40,520 nucleotides of DNA from Phycisphaerales bacterium (GCA_020352215.1 CP070675.1:4508810-4549329), one strand, 5' to 3'; positions 1 to 10,196 are shown, numbered from the stretch's first letter. Program-made: numbers and translations. Notes: a model not told the origin generated them from the sequence alone.

Positions 1-129
1 TATCTGCAGAGCCTGCCCTTCTCACGGATGTGCGACCGAATCCTCGCGCACGCCCCGAGAGCCGGTGGAAAACGCAAGGGCGAAGGCTCCGTCCTCGGTG
101 TCATCGGGGACATCATCGACGGCGACTGA
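1..129 (+). CDS. C-terminal end of an unidentified protein (cut by window edge)
   Basis: Frame 1 is open from the first base to a TGA at 127-129 and gives 42 residues ending [10 protein letters not shown]. The peptide has a basic stretch (AGGKRKGE) and then an acidic end, and looks like a natural C-terminus. The upstream part lies outside the window, so no family can be named. Its stop lies 22 bp before the ATG I prefer for the next gene, which argues against a start for that gene inside this frame. Coding status is inferred from the open frame and composition only. Confidence 0.4.
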   Translation, partial: YLQSLPFSRMCDRILAHAPRAGGKRKGEGSVLGVIGDIIDGD

Positions 130-151
130 CCGGCAACTGCGGCCTCAAGAC

Positions 152-709
152 ATGAAAAACAAACGGGTACTGCTAACAATAGTGGTGGCGGCACTATTGT
201 GTCTGTCTGCGCTGTGGGCGTGTCCGCTTACTACCTGGCTCTTTCCGAACATCGGCTTGCCGGTTGGCTATTACGGGCAGTTCAATCGAGTTAAGTGGCG
301 ACTGAATCGAGTGGCCGGCATTCGAATCCTGGGCTATCACCAGCACAAAGACCTCTCACTCGAGGACTTCTGGTTCTATTTGCAGACGGAAGACGGTCTG
401 AAATTTGATCTTAAGTTCTCGCATGTTGCGAAAACGTATGAGCTCTTTGAGAAGGCCGATGGGTTGGCGGTTCAGCAGCGTGACTCCGGGAAATGGCTAT
501 TGTACCCATTCGGTCCCGGCGGGCTCCTTGAGACTGCCACCAGCAAAGAGATGAGACACGCGGTTGATGTCCTGAAGAACTTCGACAAAATTGCAGAGGT
601 CGTCGAGAGTGACCGCCGCAAAGAACAGCCGCAGGTCGAACCGCAACGCGTACCCAACAACTATGTTCAGATTATACTCCCTTCCTACTTTCTGCCTCTG
701 GCTGAATAG
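152..709 (+). CDS. membrane-anchored protein of unknown function
   Basis: The product from the ATG at 152 is 185 aa. It starts MKNKRVLLTIVVAALLCLSALWAC: a short positive N-terminus followed by one hydrophobic segment (about residues 6-24), so an uncleaved anchor or signal peptide is likely. The rest is a soluble domain with many aromatic residues (FWFYLQ near residue 70) and a charged tail. An earlier in-frame ATG at 65 would add 29 low-complexity residues overlapping the upstream gene end, so 152 is preferred, although no strong ribosome site is visible. I recognise no family. It faces the convergent VOC gene. Confidence 0.55.
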   Translation: MKNKRVLLTIVVAALLCLSALWACPLTTWLFPNIGLPVGYYGQFNRVKWRLNRVAGIRILGYHQHKDLSLEDFWFYLQTEDGLKFDLKFSHVAKTYELFEKADGLAVQQRDSGKWLLYPFGPGGLLETATSKEMRHAVDVLKNFDKIAEVVESDRRKEQPQVEPQRVPNNYVQIILPSYFLPLAE

Positions 710-849
710 TGCCCCAGCAACGAGGCAATCTCGATTTATTTCAGCAATCCCCCTGTCGCCATTGCGAAACGTCGGGCCATTGATATTAGAGTGTGGGACG
801 GTCCAGCTTGTCGAACAGATATGAGAACGTCACAGGTGCCTCACTTTCG

Positions 850-1314
850 CTACCGGCCAACTTTATGCCACTTCTGGAATTCGATAATGTTTCCCTCGGG
901 GTCGGTCAGATAGATAAATGTGATCGTCCCTGCGCCGCAGATGTCGGCGGTGACAAGCTCGCCGACGCGGCGGCCACCTGCTTCGATCGCCGCATCTGCC
1001 GCTGCCTCGACGTCGTCTACTTCGAAGGCAAGATGTGCAAGGCCCGGCCGATTTATTGCGGTTTCCGGCCGGTCCTCTGCTCTGTTGTACTGGAATATCT
1101 CAAGAGTGGGCCCATCGTCACCGTAGCCGGGCAGCCGCAGATGGATGCCGCGGACCTCGGCGCCGGGCACACCCGTGCAGCGTTCGACCCACTCGCCGGT
1201 AGCATCTCTGGCCGGAGGAACCGGCACACAGCCGAGAACCTGCTCATAGAACTCAGCCAGCTTTCGCCAATCGCGGGCGATGATGTTCGTGTGTTTGTAT
1301 TTGACCTTTATCAT
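850..1314 (-). CDS. VOC-family (glyoxalase/dioxygenase-like) metalloprotein
   Basis: The 154-aa product has the two beta-alpha-beta-beta-beta modules of the vicinal oxygen chelate superfamily. Likely metal ligands fit the family pattern: H8 (KHTNI), E72 (LEIFQY), H94 (LAHLAFEVDD) and E145 (PEGNIIEFQKW). The ending DPEGNIIEF is typical of methylmalonyl-CoA epimerase or lyase-like VOC proteins, but the substrate cannot be told from sequence. It is likely cytoplasmic, as there is no signal peptide. It lies 42 bp downstream of the lipoprotein gene on the same strand, possibly as a separate unit. Family is secure, reaction unknown. Confidence 0.8.
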   Translation of the reverse strand: MIKVKYKHTNIIARDWRKLAEFYEQVLGCVPVPPARDATGEWVERCTGVPGAEVRGIHLRLPGYGDDGPTLEIFQYNRAEDRPETAINRPGLAHLAFEVDDVEAAADAAIEAGGRRVGELVTADICGAGTITFIYLTDPEGNIIEFQKWHKVGR

Positions 1315-1356
1315 TTTCGTGTGGAGTACCTGCTAAGACTCTCACCCGTCACGCGC

Positions 1357-1824
1357 CTATTTCACACTCCACATTCCATCATCATTTGCCACTACCCACT
1401 TTCGATCTCTCTCTTCAAGCAGAATCTCTTTAGATGCTCCGCCCTCCGGGCCCACGTAGTAGCTGACGTAATAACTACTCTCGCCTCTCTTTGTGACATC
1501 AACAATGGTAACGAGTTTCTTCGTCGATTTGGAATAGTGGCACAGGTCCGATCCCGCTTCTATGTTGTCATGGCTTTCGACTTCGATCTTTAGTGCCCTT
1601 TCACGAATGATGTTTCGTATCAGGCTCAGATTATCGTCGTCCTTGGATGCGATTGAATCAAGGTTGTCCTCTTGCAATTTCTCAAGGAGGAATGTGTAGG
1701 CGGCTGCCACTTTCGCCGCTTCGGGGGCCGCCTTGTTCGCATCGGCGTCACCGGATTCGGTGTTCTGGCAGCCGCCGACAAGAAGTAGTACCGTAAAGGC
1801 AGTTATTACGAGTTTTTTTGCCAT
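1357..1824 (-). CDS. small lipoprotein of unknown function
   Basis: The 155-aa product begins with a lipoprotein signal: MAKK, a hydrophobic core and lipobox LVGGC with C19 as the lipidated residue. An Asp/Ala-rich linker follows, then a domain with a charged helix (residues 45-80) and a strand-rich C-terminus ending VVANDDGMWSVK. The end resembles small periplasmic domains whose last strands read KWVVxNDDGxW, but I cannot name a family. The start ATG has GGAG eight bases upstream. The protein is expected to be membrane-tethered and exported. Confidence 0.65.
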   Translation of the reverse strand: MAKKLVITAFTVLLLVGGCQNTESGDADANKAAPEAAKVAAAYTFLLEKLQEDNLDSIASKDDDNLSLIRNIIRERALKIEVESHDNIEAGSDLCHYSKSTKKLVTIVDVTKRGESSYYVSYYVGPEGGASKEILLEERDRKWVVANDDGMWSVK

Positions 1825-1904
1825 GATACACTCCGAGCATAGCCTCTAGGCCATGTAGGCGTCGACGGCAGTGGGCACGGCTGACCCTTCGCACGTGCTT
1901 CGCC

Positions 1905-2102
1905 CTATTCTTCAATGTCCTGCTGGCCGCGTAAGATATTCACCACTGCAACGACGCCCAACATCGCGAAGAAGCCCCCGCTGTAGAACCTTCGCAGGCC
2001 ACTGCCGAACACAAACCGGCGGTCAAAAAGCTCAGAACCGCGACGACTGATGACCCCTTTCGCAAAGTATTCTCTCTCGTAGTCGGGATCGGCGGACTTC
2101 AT
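1905..2102 (-). CDS. small membrane protein, unknown
   Basis: A 65-aa reading frame starts 20 bp after the PepSY-like gene on the same strand. It has a polar N-terminal half (EREYFAKGVISRRG) and one hydrophobic stretch (GGFFAMLGVVAVVNIL, about residues 42-57). GGGA lies upstream of the ATG at a workable distance. The position behind an exported protein suggests cotranscription. No homology is recognised, and it could be a chance frame. Confidence 0.4.
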   Translation of the reverse strand: MKSADPDYEREYFAKGVISRRGSELFDRRFVFGSGLRRFYSGGFFAMLGVVAVVNILRGQQDIEE

Positions 2103-2122
2103 GTTCGTCCCGCGTTGTTGAA

Positions 2123-2515
2123 CTAATCGTCCTTGTCGTCGTCATCCTCGCCTTCGTCATCGTCCTCGTCGTCTTCGCCTTCGTCATCGTCCTCGTCGTC
2201 TTCGCCTTCGTCATCATCCTCGTCGTCTTCGGTTTCCTTCTCCACTTCGAGGACCTTGCCATCCGCAGTGACTTCGATACTGTACTCTATTCCATCTGCC
2301 GTACCCTCCAACCCATATACCGTACGGCCGTCTTCCTCTTCGACATCAGCTTCGGTGAGGCTGATGCCTTCGACCGCGCCCTCCGCGGCCGCTACCACCG
2401 CGGCCGGAACCTCTGAAAGAGGAATCTCCTTCTCGTCCTCACATGCAGATTCGAGGCACGCACATCCCAGACTGCAAATTAGGACCAAACCTACTACAAA
2501 GTACAGCGATCTCAT
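2123..2515 (-). CDS. exported PepSY-like domain protein with acidic repeat tail
   Basis: The 130-aa product has a signal sequence with a possible lipobox (CSLGC, C18). Residues about 30-95 look like a PepSY-like domain: LSEVPAAVVAAAEGAVEG, then alternating strands ending VTADGKVLEVE. The last 37 residues are almost only Asp and Glu, with the nonamer GEDDEDDDE repeated three times. AAAGGAG precedes the ATG at good spacing. PepSY-like domains are periplasmic and often bind or inhibit partners. The acidic tail could chelate calcium or other cations (inference). Confidence 0.65.
   Translation of the reverse strand: MRSLYFVVGLVLICSLGCACLESACEDEKEIPLSEVPAAVVAAAEGAVEGISLTEADVEEEDGRTVYGLEGTADGIEYSIEVTADGKVLEVEKETEDDEDDDEGEDDEDDDEGEDDEDDDEGEDDDDKDD
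2150..2230 (-). repeat. three 27-bp tandem repeats encoding an Asp/Glu nonamer
   Basis: Three head-to-tail copies of a 27-bp unit (2150-2176, 2177-2203, 2204-2230) encode GEDDEDDDE. The first two are identical and the third differs by a single base. Such an array is prone to copy-number change by slippage and would alter the length of the acidic tail in frame. Confidence 0.9.
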
Positions 2516-2765
2516 GGTGAATCTCCTTTCTGCTGGGTTCTATGGTACATGCAGGTCACCTGTCCGCCATGATAATTGGCCTTTTGCGAACCACATGCCC
2601 TTCGAGCCCATTCCACATTTGGCTGGTCTTCCCAGCTCCATCAAAGCCACGAAATTCCGCTATTGCTGACGATATTATGGCCGGACTTATGAGCAGAGGC
2701 AAGGGGAAAGTGCACCGGAGCACAGGGGCAAAATGGGCTGGCGGCGGTCAGTCGGGCCGTCTCGT

Positions 2766-3647
2766 TCAGAGGTCGATCCTCTTGTATATGCGCACGTAGT
2801 CCACTTCGAATTTGGCGGGGAACTTCGTCTTTGAGGGATCGCCGCCCGATGATCCGCCAATTGCGAGATTCAGGATTATGTAATGTGGCTGACGGAATGG
2901 GTTCTTTCGCTGCTTGTCCTTGTTGAACGTCTTCCCCAGGTCAATCGTGTTGAGAAGCCGACCGTCTACGTACAGCTTGATACTGTCCGCATCCCAGTCC
3001 ATCCGCCATACATGGAACTTCGCCGACCACTGAGGGTCGTCGAGATCGGTGATCGGCATCTTGAAGTCGTCCCACTTGGGCACCCACCGCTTCTCCGTGG
3101 CCCAGGCTGCGTTTGCCAGAAGCGTGCCTCGATAGTATTCCATGATGTCGATCTCGCCGCAACCCGGCCAGCGTCCCTCGACGCCCAGCGTCCAGAAAGC
3201 CGGCCAAAGGCCGGGACGCGTGTCGATCCGGCCTCGCATTTCGAAGCGGCCGTACATCCAGCTATGCAAACCCCTGGTCGTCATGCTTGTGGACGTGTAC
3301 TCGGCATACTCGCTGTTCTGCGGCCAGCGCTTGCTGCCCGGCCTGTAGCGGGGGTTCTTCTTGCGTTCGCGTCGGGCCTCGATGACTAGCAGACCGTTCT
3401 TGCATCGAGCGTTGTCGGGCTGATACCATTGAGCCTCTCTATTCCGAACGAACCCGATTTCGTAGGTCCACTTCGCCGCGTCCGGTCTGCCGTCTTCGTC
3501 AAACTCATCCGCCCAGACGAGCTCATATCCAGCGTACGACCGATCCTTACTCTTGACGCCCCCCGTGGAGGTTGTCTGCGGCGCTGCGGCTGTTGGCGCT
3601 GCCAATAGCACGGAACACACTACCAGAGAGACATGCTGGAGTCTCAT
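2766..3647 (-). CDS. secreted glycoside hydrolase family 16 (beta-glucanase-like)
   Basis: The 293-aa product has a Sec signal (residues 1-22) and a complete GH16 fold. It begins YELVWADEFDEDG and holds the catalytic motif GEIDIME at 164-170: E165 nucleophile, D167 assisting, E170 acid/base. Typical GH16 patches follow: HVWRMDWDADSIKLYVDG, then YIILNLAIGG, and the end FEVDYVRIYK. GH16 enzymes cut beta-1,3/1,4-glucans such as laminarin, or agar and carrageenan. The sequence looks closest to laminarinase-type members, but the substrate is not certain. GGAAGG precedes the ATG. It lies 86 bp downstream of nifS and is probably an independent unit. Confidence 0.9.
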   Translation of the reverse strand: MRLQHVSLVVCSVLLAAPTAAAPQTTSTGGVKSKDRSYAGYELVWADEFDEDGRPDAAKWTYEIGFVRNREAQWYQPDNARCKNGLLVIEARRERKKNPRYRPGSKRWPQNSEYAEYTSTSMTTRGLHSWMYGRFEMRGRIDTRPGLWPAFWTLGVEGRWPGCGEIDIMEYYRGTLLANAAWATEKRWVPKWDDFKMPITDLDDPQWSAKFHVWRMDWDADSIKLYVDGRLLNTIDLGKTFNKDKQRKNPFRQPHYIILNLAIGGSSGGDPSKTKFPAKFEVDYVRIYKRIDL

Positions 3648-3733
3648 ATGCGCATCCTTCCACTCGCTGTAGATCCCATCGGCACGGGGGGTCTAGAGGA
3701 AGCCGCTCGCCGTGCTGATATTCAGACGGTCGC

Positions 3734-4891
3734 TTACTTCGCGACGAAAGGTGAGAGTTCGCGGAGCTGGTTGACGATCTGGGGCATCTTTTCGATTGTG
3801 TAATCCACCTCCTTCTCGGTGTTGTATCTGCTGAGGCTAAAGCGGATCGAGCCGTGGGCGGCGGTGAACGGTACGCCCATTGCCCGCAGCACGTGAGACG
3901 GTTCCAGTGAGCCGGACGTACAGGCCGAGCCACTGCTGGCACAGATACCGTATCTATCGAGCATAAGAAGAATCGCTTCGCCCTCTATATACTCGAAGCT
4001 GATGTTAGTTGTGTTGGGTAAGCGGTTCTCTTTATCGCCGTTTAGCCGCGCATCGGGACAGTTTTCCAGTATCGCGTCCTCGAGCTTGTCCCGCAGTGAC
4101 CTGACCTTATTATTCTCCTGCTCGATATTTCGTGCGGCTAACTCGCACGCCTTGCCGAGGCCGACTATGCCGGGGACATTTTCGGTGCCGGCCCGTCGGC
4201 CACCTTCCTGATGGCCGCCCAACATGAACGGCGACAGACGCGTCCCTTTGCGAACGTAGAGAACGCCGACGCCCTTCGGCGCGTGCAGCTTGTGGCCGGA
4301 GAGACTGAGCAGATCAATATTGCCTTGCGATAGATTCAGCGGTATCTTGCCGACCGCCTGCACGCCATCTGTATGGAACACAGCCCCTTTGCTGGAGACC
4401 AGCTCGGCAATATCTTCTACCGGGCAAACTACGCCGGTCTCGTTGTTCGCGTACATAATCGTCACCAGTGCGGTGTCTTCATCGAGCTGCTCTTGAAGCT
4501 CGGCCATATCGAGCCGGCCCTTCTTGTCCACGCCAAGCTCCACAACCGTATAGCCGTAGTTCTCCAAGTCCCTGCAGACCGCCAGGACGGCCGGATGCTC
4601 GACCCTGGTGGTTATGACCTTGCGCTTGTTCGGAACGGCTGCCAGCGTCCCTTTGATGGCCGTGTTATCACTCTCGGTGCCGCAACCGGTGAATACGATC
4701 TCGCTCGGATCACAACCAAGCAGCGCCGCCACTTGCTCGCGAGCCTGCCTTATCTTTCGGCCGATCTGCCCGCCGAACGTATGCATGCTCGAAGGGTTGC
4801 CGTAGAGCTCGCAGAACAACGGCCTCATCTCGTCCAAGACCTCGTCGGCGACCTTTGTCGTAGCGTTGTTGTCAAAGTAAATTGTTTCCAC
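3734..4891 (-). CDS. nifS: cysteine desulfurase NifS
   Basis: This PLP enzyme takes sulfur from L-cysteine for Fe-S cluster assembly. From the GTG at 4891 the product is 385 aa and starts with the family's usual N-terminus METIYFDNNATT; the longer frame from 4936 adds 15 atypical residues. Visible motifs are the PLP lysine in SGHK (K201), TEHP-like RVEHP, NNETG, HTDGVQ, and the mobile loop SSGSACTSG with catalytic C324. The SACTSG form is typical of NifS/IscS rather than SufS. It is the last gene of the operon, 79 bp after nifU, its scaffold partner. Confidence 0.93.
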   Translation of the reverse strand: METIYFDNNATTKVADEVLDEMRPLFCELYGNPSSMHTFGGQIGRKIRQAREQVAALLGCDPSEIVFTGCGTESDNTAIKGTLAAVPNKRKVITTRVEHPAVLAVCRDLENYGYTVVELGVDKKGRLDMAELQEQLDEDTALVTIMYANNETGVVCPVEDIAELVSSKGAVFHTDGVQAVGKIPLNLSQGNIDLLSLSGHKLHAPKGVGVLYVRKGTRLSPFMLGGHQEGGRRAGTENVPGIVGLGKACELAARNIEQENNKVRSLRDKLEDAILENCPDARLNGDKENRLPNTTNISFEYIEGEAILLMLDRYGICASSGSACTSGSLEPSHVLRAMGVPFTAAHGSIRFSLSRYNTEKEVDYTIEKMPQIVNQLRELSPFVAK

Positions 4892-4926
4892 TTTTTCTAG
4901 TCCCGCCCTTACTGCCAAGGTCCAAA

Positions 4927-4945
4927 CCTGCGGCAAAGCCGCGGG
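4927..4945 (-). other. stem-loop between nifU and nifS
   Basis: CCTGCGGC pairs with GCCGCGGG around an AAA loop, giving 8 bp with one wobble pair. It lies about 25 bp after the nifU stop and upstream of the nifS GTG. There is no T tract, so it is more likely an RNA-processing, stability or attenuation element than a full terminator. Confidence 0.4.
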
Positions 4946-4970
4946 CTAAATATTGAAAGACAGACTCTGC

Positions 4971-5852
4971 TCATTCTATATGATTATGCGGCTGGGTTAT
5001 CGAGTCTTTGTCCTCCTCGACTGAAAGCTGCTCCGAGACGAATTCTCTCAGCTTTGCCTCCACAACCTCCTTCATCGTAAGCTCGGCGAGCATACACTGG
5101 GCACACATGTCCCTGAATGCAACGATAACTTTGTCACCCTCAACGTCGATCAGCTCGATGTTGCCTCCGTGCGCTCGCAGTGCGGGTCTTATCTGTTCGT
5201 TTATCGTCTGCTGAATCAGCTTTATCTTCTGGATGTTGGTCAGCTTGCCGGCCCTCCGAGGCACGGAAGGCGCCACCTCCTTAACCTTGTCACCCTGTAT
5301 CTTGTCTATTATTTTCTCGATCTCGCCCTGGCATCCGCCGCAGCCGCCGCCGGCCTTGCAGTAGTTTGTCACTTGCTCAACAGTCGTAAGATCGTTCTCC
5401 TCTATCACCCGCTCGATCTCCTTGTCGGTGACGCCGAAGCAGGTGCAGACAACATTGCCTTCAAGCTCATGCTTGGCTTTGCCGCCGCTGCGGTAGTTCT
5501 CGATCGCCGCCTCGAGGGCTTCCCTGCCCATGACCGAGCAGTGCATCTTCTGCTCGGGCAGACCCCCCAAGTAATCGGCGATGTCTTTGTTGGTCACCTT
5601 AGCGGCCTCGTCGAGGGTCTTGCCCTTTATCATTTCGGTCAGCACGGATGAGGTGGCTATCGCACTGGCGCAGCCGAACGTCTTAAACTTCGCATCGGCG
5701 ATTCTGCCGTCTTTATCGAGCTTGAATGTCAGCTTCAGGGCATCGCCGCAGGCCAGCGAGCCGACTTCGCCCACGCCATCGGCCTGCTCGACTTCACCGA
5801 CGTTGTGAGGATTGAAGAAATGGTCTTTTAGCTTGTCCGTATACTCCCACAT
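4971..5852 (-). CDS. nifU: Fe-S cluster scaffold NifU (three-domain form)
   Basis: The 293-aa product has the full Azotobacter-type layout. An IscU-like domain (1-125) carries C35, C61 and C105. A BFD-like [2Fe-2S] domain (about 132-185) carries C136, C138, C171 and C174. A NifU C-terminal domain (205-275) has the CxxC pair C250/C253 in DMCAQCM. It receives sulfur from NifS, assembles clusters and hands them to target proteins. The ATG lies 7 bp after the metY stop and its ribosome site (AGAGG) is within the last metY codons, so translation is probably coupled. No other nif gene is present, so a housekeeping role is inferred. Confidence 0.95.
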   Translation of the reverse strand: MWEYTDKLKDHFFNPHNVGEVEQADGVGEVGSLACGDALKLTFKLDKDGRIADAKFKTFGCASAIATSSVLTEMIKGKTLDEAAKVTNKDIADYLGGLPEQKMHCSVMGREALEAAIENYRSGGKAKHELEGNVVCTCFGVTDKEIERVIEENDLTTVEQVTNYCKAGGGCGGCQGEIEKIIDKIQGDKVKEVAPSVPRRAGKLTNIQKIKLIQQTINEQIRPALRAHGGNIELIDVEGDKVIVAFRDMCAQCMLAELTMKEVVEAKLREFVSEQLSVEEDKDSITQPHNHIE

Positions 5853-5859
5853 TGTTAGT

Positions 5860-7176
<1,317 letters not shown>

Positions 7177-7214
7177 TTACATCATTGCCGGTGAAGGTAG
7201 GCGCTCTCAAGCCC

Positions 7215-7235
7215 AGCCAGCGCGCCCCCCTGGCT
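7215..7235 (-). other. stem-loop in the nadA-metY gap
   Basis: AGCCAG (7215-7220) and CTGGCT (7230-7235) form a perfect 6-bp stem with a 9-nt C-rich loop, inside the largest gap of the operon (108 bp). No T run follows. It could set the 5' end of a processed metY-nifU-nifS message (inference). Confidence 0.35.
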
Positions 7236-7257
7236 CTAAATACCCCAGCAACGAACG

Positions 7258-8175
7258 CTATTTCGCAGGCAAAGTCTCCACCATTCTGTCAAGTGACTTT
7301 CTCGCCCTAACTCTTGTTTCCTCGGGCACGATAACCTCATATATCATATCCTCTAACGAAGCGATGATCTTGTCCAAGGTGATCTTCTTCATATTGGGGC
7401 AGACCGCCCTGTCACTGGCAGCAATGAACTGGGCGTCCGGCCTCTGCTTTTTCAATGTATGGATTATTCCGACTTCTGTCGCTACTATGAACCGCGTTGC
7501 ATCGCTCTCGGCGGCAAACTTGAGCATCTGTCCGGTGCTCAGCAACTCGTCCGAAAGCTCCTTGACGGGCTCAGTACATTCCGGATGGGCCATTACAATT
7601 GCATCCGGGTACTTTTCTCTTGCAGCGATCATATCCTCTTTAGTTATCGTCACGTGCGTTCGACAATATCCGGGCCAGAGCACAATGTCTCTTCCCGTTT
7701 CGTTCGAGACAAACTGGCCGAGATGTCGATCGGGAACAAACAAAATCGGCCTCTCTGTTGGCAGGGAATTGACTACCTCGACTGCATTGGAGCTTGTGCA
7801 GCAATAGTCACTCTCTGCCTTAACTTCCGCGGTGCTGTTTACATAACAAACAACCAGCGCATCAGGATGGTCACGCTTGAGCCCGCGTAGTTGCTCTGCA
7901 GTTATCATGTCGGCCAGAGGACAGCCGGCGTATTTGTCCGGCAGAAGCACTCGCTTGTGCGGCGAGAGTATTGCCGCCGTCTCGGCCATAAACTGCACCC
8001 CACAAAAGACGATCACCTCGGCGTCGGTCTCAGCGGCCTTTATACTGAGCCCCAACGAGTCGCCGCAGAAATCGGCCAGGTCCTGAATCTCGCCCGGCTG
8101 ATAATTATGAGCGAGTATCACGGCCTTGCGACTGTCCTTCAACGTCTTAATCTTATCAAGAAGTCTTGCGATCAA
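7258..8175 (-). CDS. nadA: quinolinate synthase NadA
   Basis: NadA condenses iminoaspartate and dihydroxyacetone phosphate to quinolinate in NAD synthesis, using an oxygen-sensitive [4Fe-4S] cluster. The 305-aa protein has AHNYQPGEIQDLADFCGDS, VIVFCGVQFMAETA, DKYAGCPLADM (C85), GYCRTH (C171), HPEC and AVCPNMKKITL (C259); C85, C171 and C259 fit the three cluster ligands. The start is TTG at 8175 with GGAG seven bases upstream. No nadB or nadC lies nearby. Placement in an Fe-S/cysteine operon probably reflects its cluster demand. Confidence 0.95.
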   Translation of the reverse strand: MIARLLDKIKTLKDSRKAVILAHNYQPGEIQDLADFCGDSLGLSIKAAETDAEVIVFCGVQFMAETAAILSPHKRVLLPDKYAGCPLADMITAEQLRGLKRDHPDALVVCYVNSTAEVKAESDYCCTSSNAVEVVNSLPTERPILFVPDRHLGQFVSNETGRDIVLWPGYCRTHVTITKEDMIAAREKYPDAIVMAHPECTEPVKELSDELLSTGQMLKFAAESDATRFIVATEVGIIHTLKKQRPDAQFIAASDRAVCPNMKKITLDKIIASLEDMIYEVIVPEETRVRARKSLDRMVETLPAK

Positions 8176-8231
8176 AACAGAACTCCATAATCATTGCCCC
8201 CGGCCTCAGATTAACAGTGCGTGGTCCGTTT

Positions 8232-9191
8232 CTACTTCTTGCCTTTCTTCGTGCCACGCTTTGACTTCTGTTTCTTGCCTTTGTGTCTCGTATAAACCAG
8301 ATCCGCATTTGGTGTCGATACGGTAACACCGGCCGGCACTGACTCTTTTATCCAGGTGTTGCCGCCTATCACAGCTCCTTTTCCAATCACGACGTCGCCG
8401 AGTATCGTTGCCTCGGCGTAGATGGTCACATCGTCTTCGATTGTCGGGTGCCTTTTGCCGCCCTTGATTATTCTTCCTCTCTCATCCTTGCGGAAGCTCA
8501 GAGCCCCAAGCGTGGTACCCTGGTAGATCTTCACATGGTTACCTATTACCGACGTCTCGCCGATCACGACTCCGGTGCCGTGATCGATAAAGAAGTTCCT
8601 ACCTATCGTCGCTCCCGGGTGGATGTCAATCCCCGTTTTCGCGTGGGCGCATTCACTCATTATCCGCGGTATCAAGGGCACGTCCTTCAAATACAATTCG
8701 TGGGCGATACGATACGTCGCGATTGCGGTAATGTAGGGATAGCTGATCACAATCTCCTCGTAGGACTTTGCAGCAGGGTCGCCATCAAATGCCGCCGCCA
8801 CATCGCCCTTCAGCATTTCCCGCACCTTGGGCAGCCGACCCAGCAGATGCAGCGTCACGCTCTCCGCCATCGTCTGGCAGTCACAATCATGACACTGTTT
8901 GATCCGGCAATCATAGCGATAGGCCCGCTCTATTTGCTGCGACAGTTCGGCGTATACTTGGCAGAGTATGTCACCCACGATGAATCTGATGTTTGCCTTC
9001 GTCACTGCCCTTCTGCCCGCATGGCCCGGAAAGAGCACTTCAAAGAGCATCTCGAGGATTTCAAGAATCTCAGCTCTGACCGGCAGATTGGCGGCATCGA
9101 TGAAGTTTATGCCCGAATCGCCGCGGTACGTTTCGACAATGTCCTCAGCCAAACTCTCGATTCTCTTGTTGGTCAACCTTTTCTTCTGCAT
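8232..9191 (-). CDS. cysE: serine O-acetyltransferase (CysE/EpsC type)
   Basis: It acetylates L-serine with acetyl-CoA to O-acetylserine, the CysK substrate. The product is 319 aa from the ATG at 9191; the GTG at 9209 is rejected because the GAGGG ribosome site lies within that extension. The N-terminal half is helical and longer than in short EpsC forms, with an unusual CHDCDCQ cluster (about residue 100). The C-terminal left-handed beta-helix shows GIDIHPGATIGRNFFIDHGTGVVIGETSVIG and KRHPTIEDDVTIYAEATILG. The end is a Lys-rich tail (HKGKKQKSKRGTKKGKK) in place of the usual CysK-binding Ile C-terminus, so classical complex formation is doubtful. Confidence 0.93.
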   Translation of the reverse strand: MQKKRLTNKRIESLAEDIVETYRGDSGINFIDAANLPVRAEILEILEMLFEVLFPGHAGRRAVTKANIRFIVGDILCQVYAELSQQIERAYRYDCRIKQCHDCDCQTMAESVTLHLLGRLPKVREMLKGDVAAAFDGDPAAKSYEEIVISYPYITAIATYRIAHELYLKDVPLIPRIMSECAHAKTGIDIHPGATIGRNFFIDHGTGVVIGETSVIGNHVKIYQGTTLGALSFRKDERGRIIKGGKRHPTIEDDVTIYAEATILGDVVIGKGAVIGGNTWIKESVPAGVTVSTPNADLVYTRHKGKKQKSKRGTKKGKK

Positions 9192-9224
9192 GGGAAACTT
9201 CCCTCGCACAGAGGTCCCATCCCC

Positions 9225-10145
9225 CTACTGGAACAGTTCCGTAGAGATATACCTCTCTCCCGTGGATGGAAAGACAACAACGATTGTCTTGCCTTCGTTC
9301 TCCGGACGCTCTGAAAGCTGGCTAGCCGCCCACATCGCCGCGCCCGAGCTTATGCCGGCTAATATGCCCTCCTTTTTCGCCAACTGCCGGGCCGTCTCCA
9401 TGGCATCATCGTTGCCGACTCTTACGATATCATCGATAAGGTCAGTCCGAAGGACATTGGGTACGAAGCCAGCACCTATCCCCTGTATCCTATGCGGACC
9501 GGGCTTGCCGCCAGACAGCACGGGCGAGTCCTCTGGCTCGACCGCGACTACTTTAAGGTCTGGGTTGTGCCGTTTCAATACTTCGCCACAGCCGGTCAAC
9601 GTCCCGCCGGTGCCCACGCCCGCCACAAATACGTCAACCTTGCCGTCACTGTCTACCCAAATCTCCTTAGCGGTAGTCTCTCGGTGAATCTGAGGATTAG
9701 CTGGGTTGTTGAATTGCTGGGGCATGAAGGATTTTGGATTCTCCGCCACGAGTCTTTCAGCTTCTTCAACCGCCCCAACCATGCCCCGCGCGGCCGGAGT
9801 CAGCACGACTTCTGCGCCGAAGTGCTTTAGCAGTTTGCGCCTTTCGATACTCATCGATTCGGGCATGGTAAGTATCAGCTTGTATCCCTTCGCGGCACAA
9901 ATGAAAGCGAGTCCTATACCTGTGTTGCCACTGGTAGGCTCGATCACTACGGTGTCAGCCGTGAGGAGGCCTTCCTTCTCCGCGGATTCGATCATCGACT
10001 TGGCGATCCTGTCTTTGACGCTTCCACACGGATTGTAGTACTCAAGCTTGGCAAGGATGGTCGCCTTGTCCGACCCGATCCTGTTGATCCTTACTAGTGG
10101 CGTGTAGCCGACCGCCGCTATGATATCTTCAAATATCGCGCTCAT
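9225..10145 (-). CDS. cysK: cysteine synthase (O-acetylserine sulfhydrylase)
   Basis: The 306-aa PLP enzyme makes cysteine from O-acetylserine and sulfide. Motifs: [15 protein letters not shown] lysine K44 in [13 protein letters not shown], the substrate loop [11 protein letters not shown], the phosphate-binding [13 protein letters not shown], and [12 protein letters not shown] near the end. Length and motif spacing match CysK rather than the cystathionine synthase branch. GAGG precedes the ATG. It is the first structural gene after the regulator (51 bp), and cysE follows 33 bp later, so O-acetylserine supply and use are coupled. Confidence 0.95.
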   Translation of the reverse strand: MSAIFEDIIAAVGYTPLVRINRIGSDKATILAKLEYYNPCGSVKDRIAKSMIESAEKEGLLTADTVVIEPTSGNTGIGLAFICAAKGYKLILTMPESMSIERRKLLKHFGAEVVLTPAARGMVGAVEEAERLVAENPKSFMPQQFNNPANPQIHRETTAKEIWVDSDGKVDVFVAGVGTGGTLTGCGEVLKRHNPDLKVVAVEPEDSPVLSGGKPGPHRIQGIGAGFVPNVLRTDLIDDIVRVGNDDAMETARQLAKKEGILAGISSGAAMWAASQLSERPENEGKTIVVVFPSTGERYISTELFQ

Positions 10146-10196
10146 GTCTTTCCCTCTATTCTATTCATCGATTCACTCTGCAAGAAATCGCTCGCA

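Noticed and set aside
793..1593. Long plus-strand open frame over the VOC and lipoprotein genes
   Set aside because: It is antisense to two genes with clear family motifs or a lipobox, and lacks a ribosome site and recognisable domains.
2133..2669. Ser-rich plus-strand frame (poly-Ser repeats)
   Set aside because: It is the reverse reading of the Asp/Glu repeat of the PepSY-like gene; no start signal or partner motif.
3654..3730. Terminator for nifS from GCACGG/CCGTGC
   Set aside because: The stem is only 6 bp with a loop over 20 nt and no U tract, so I did not call it.
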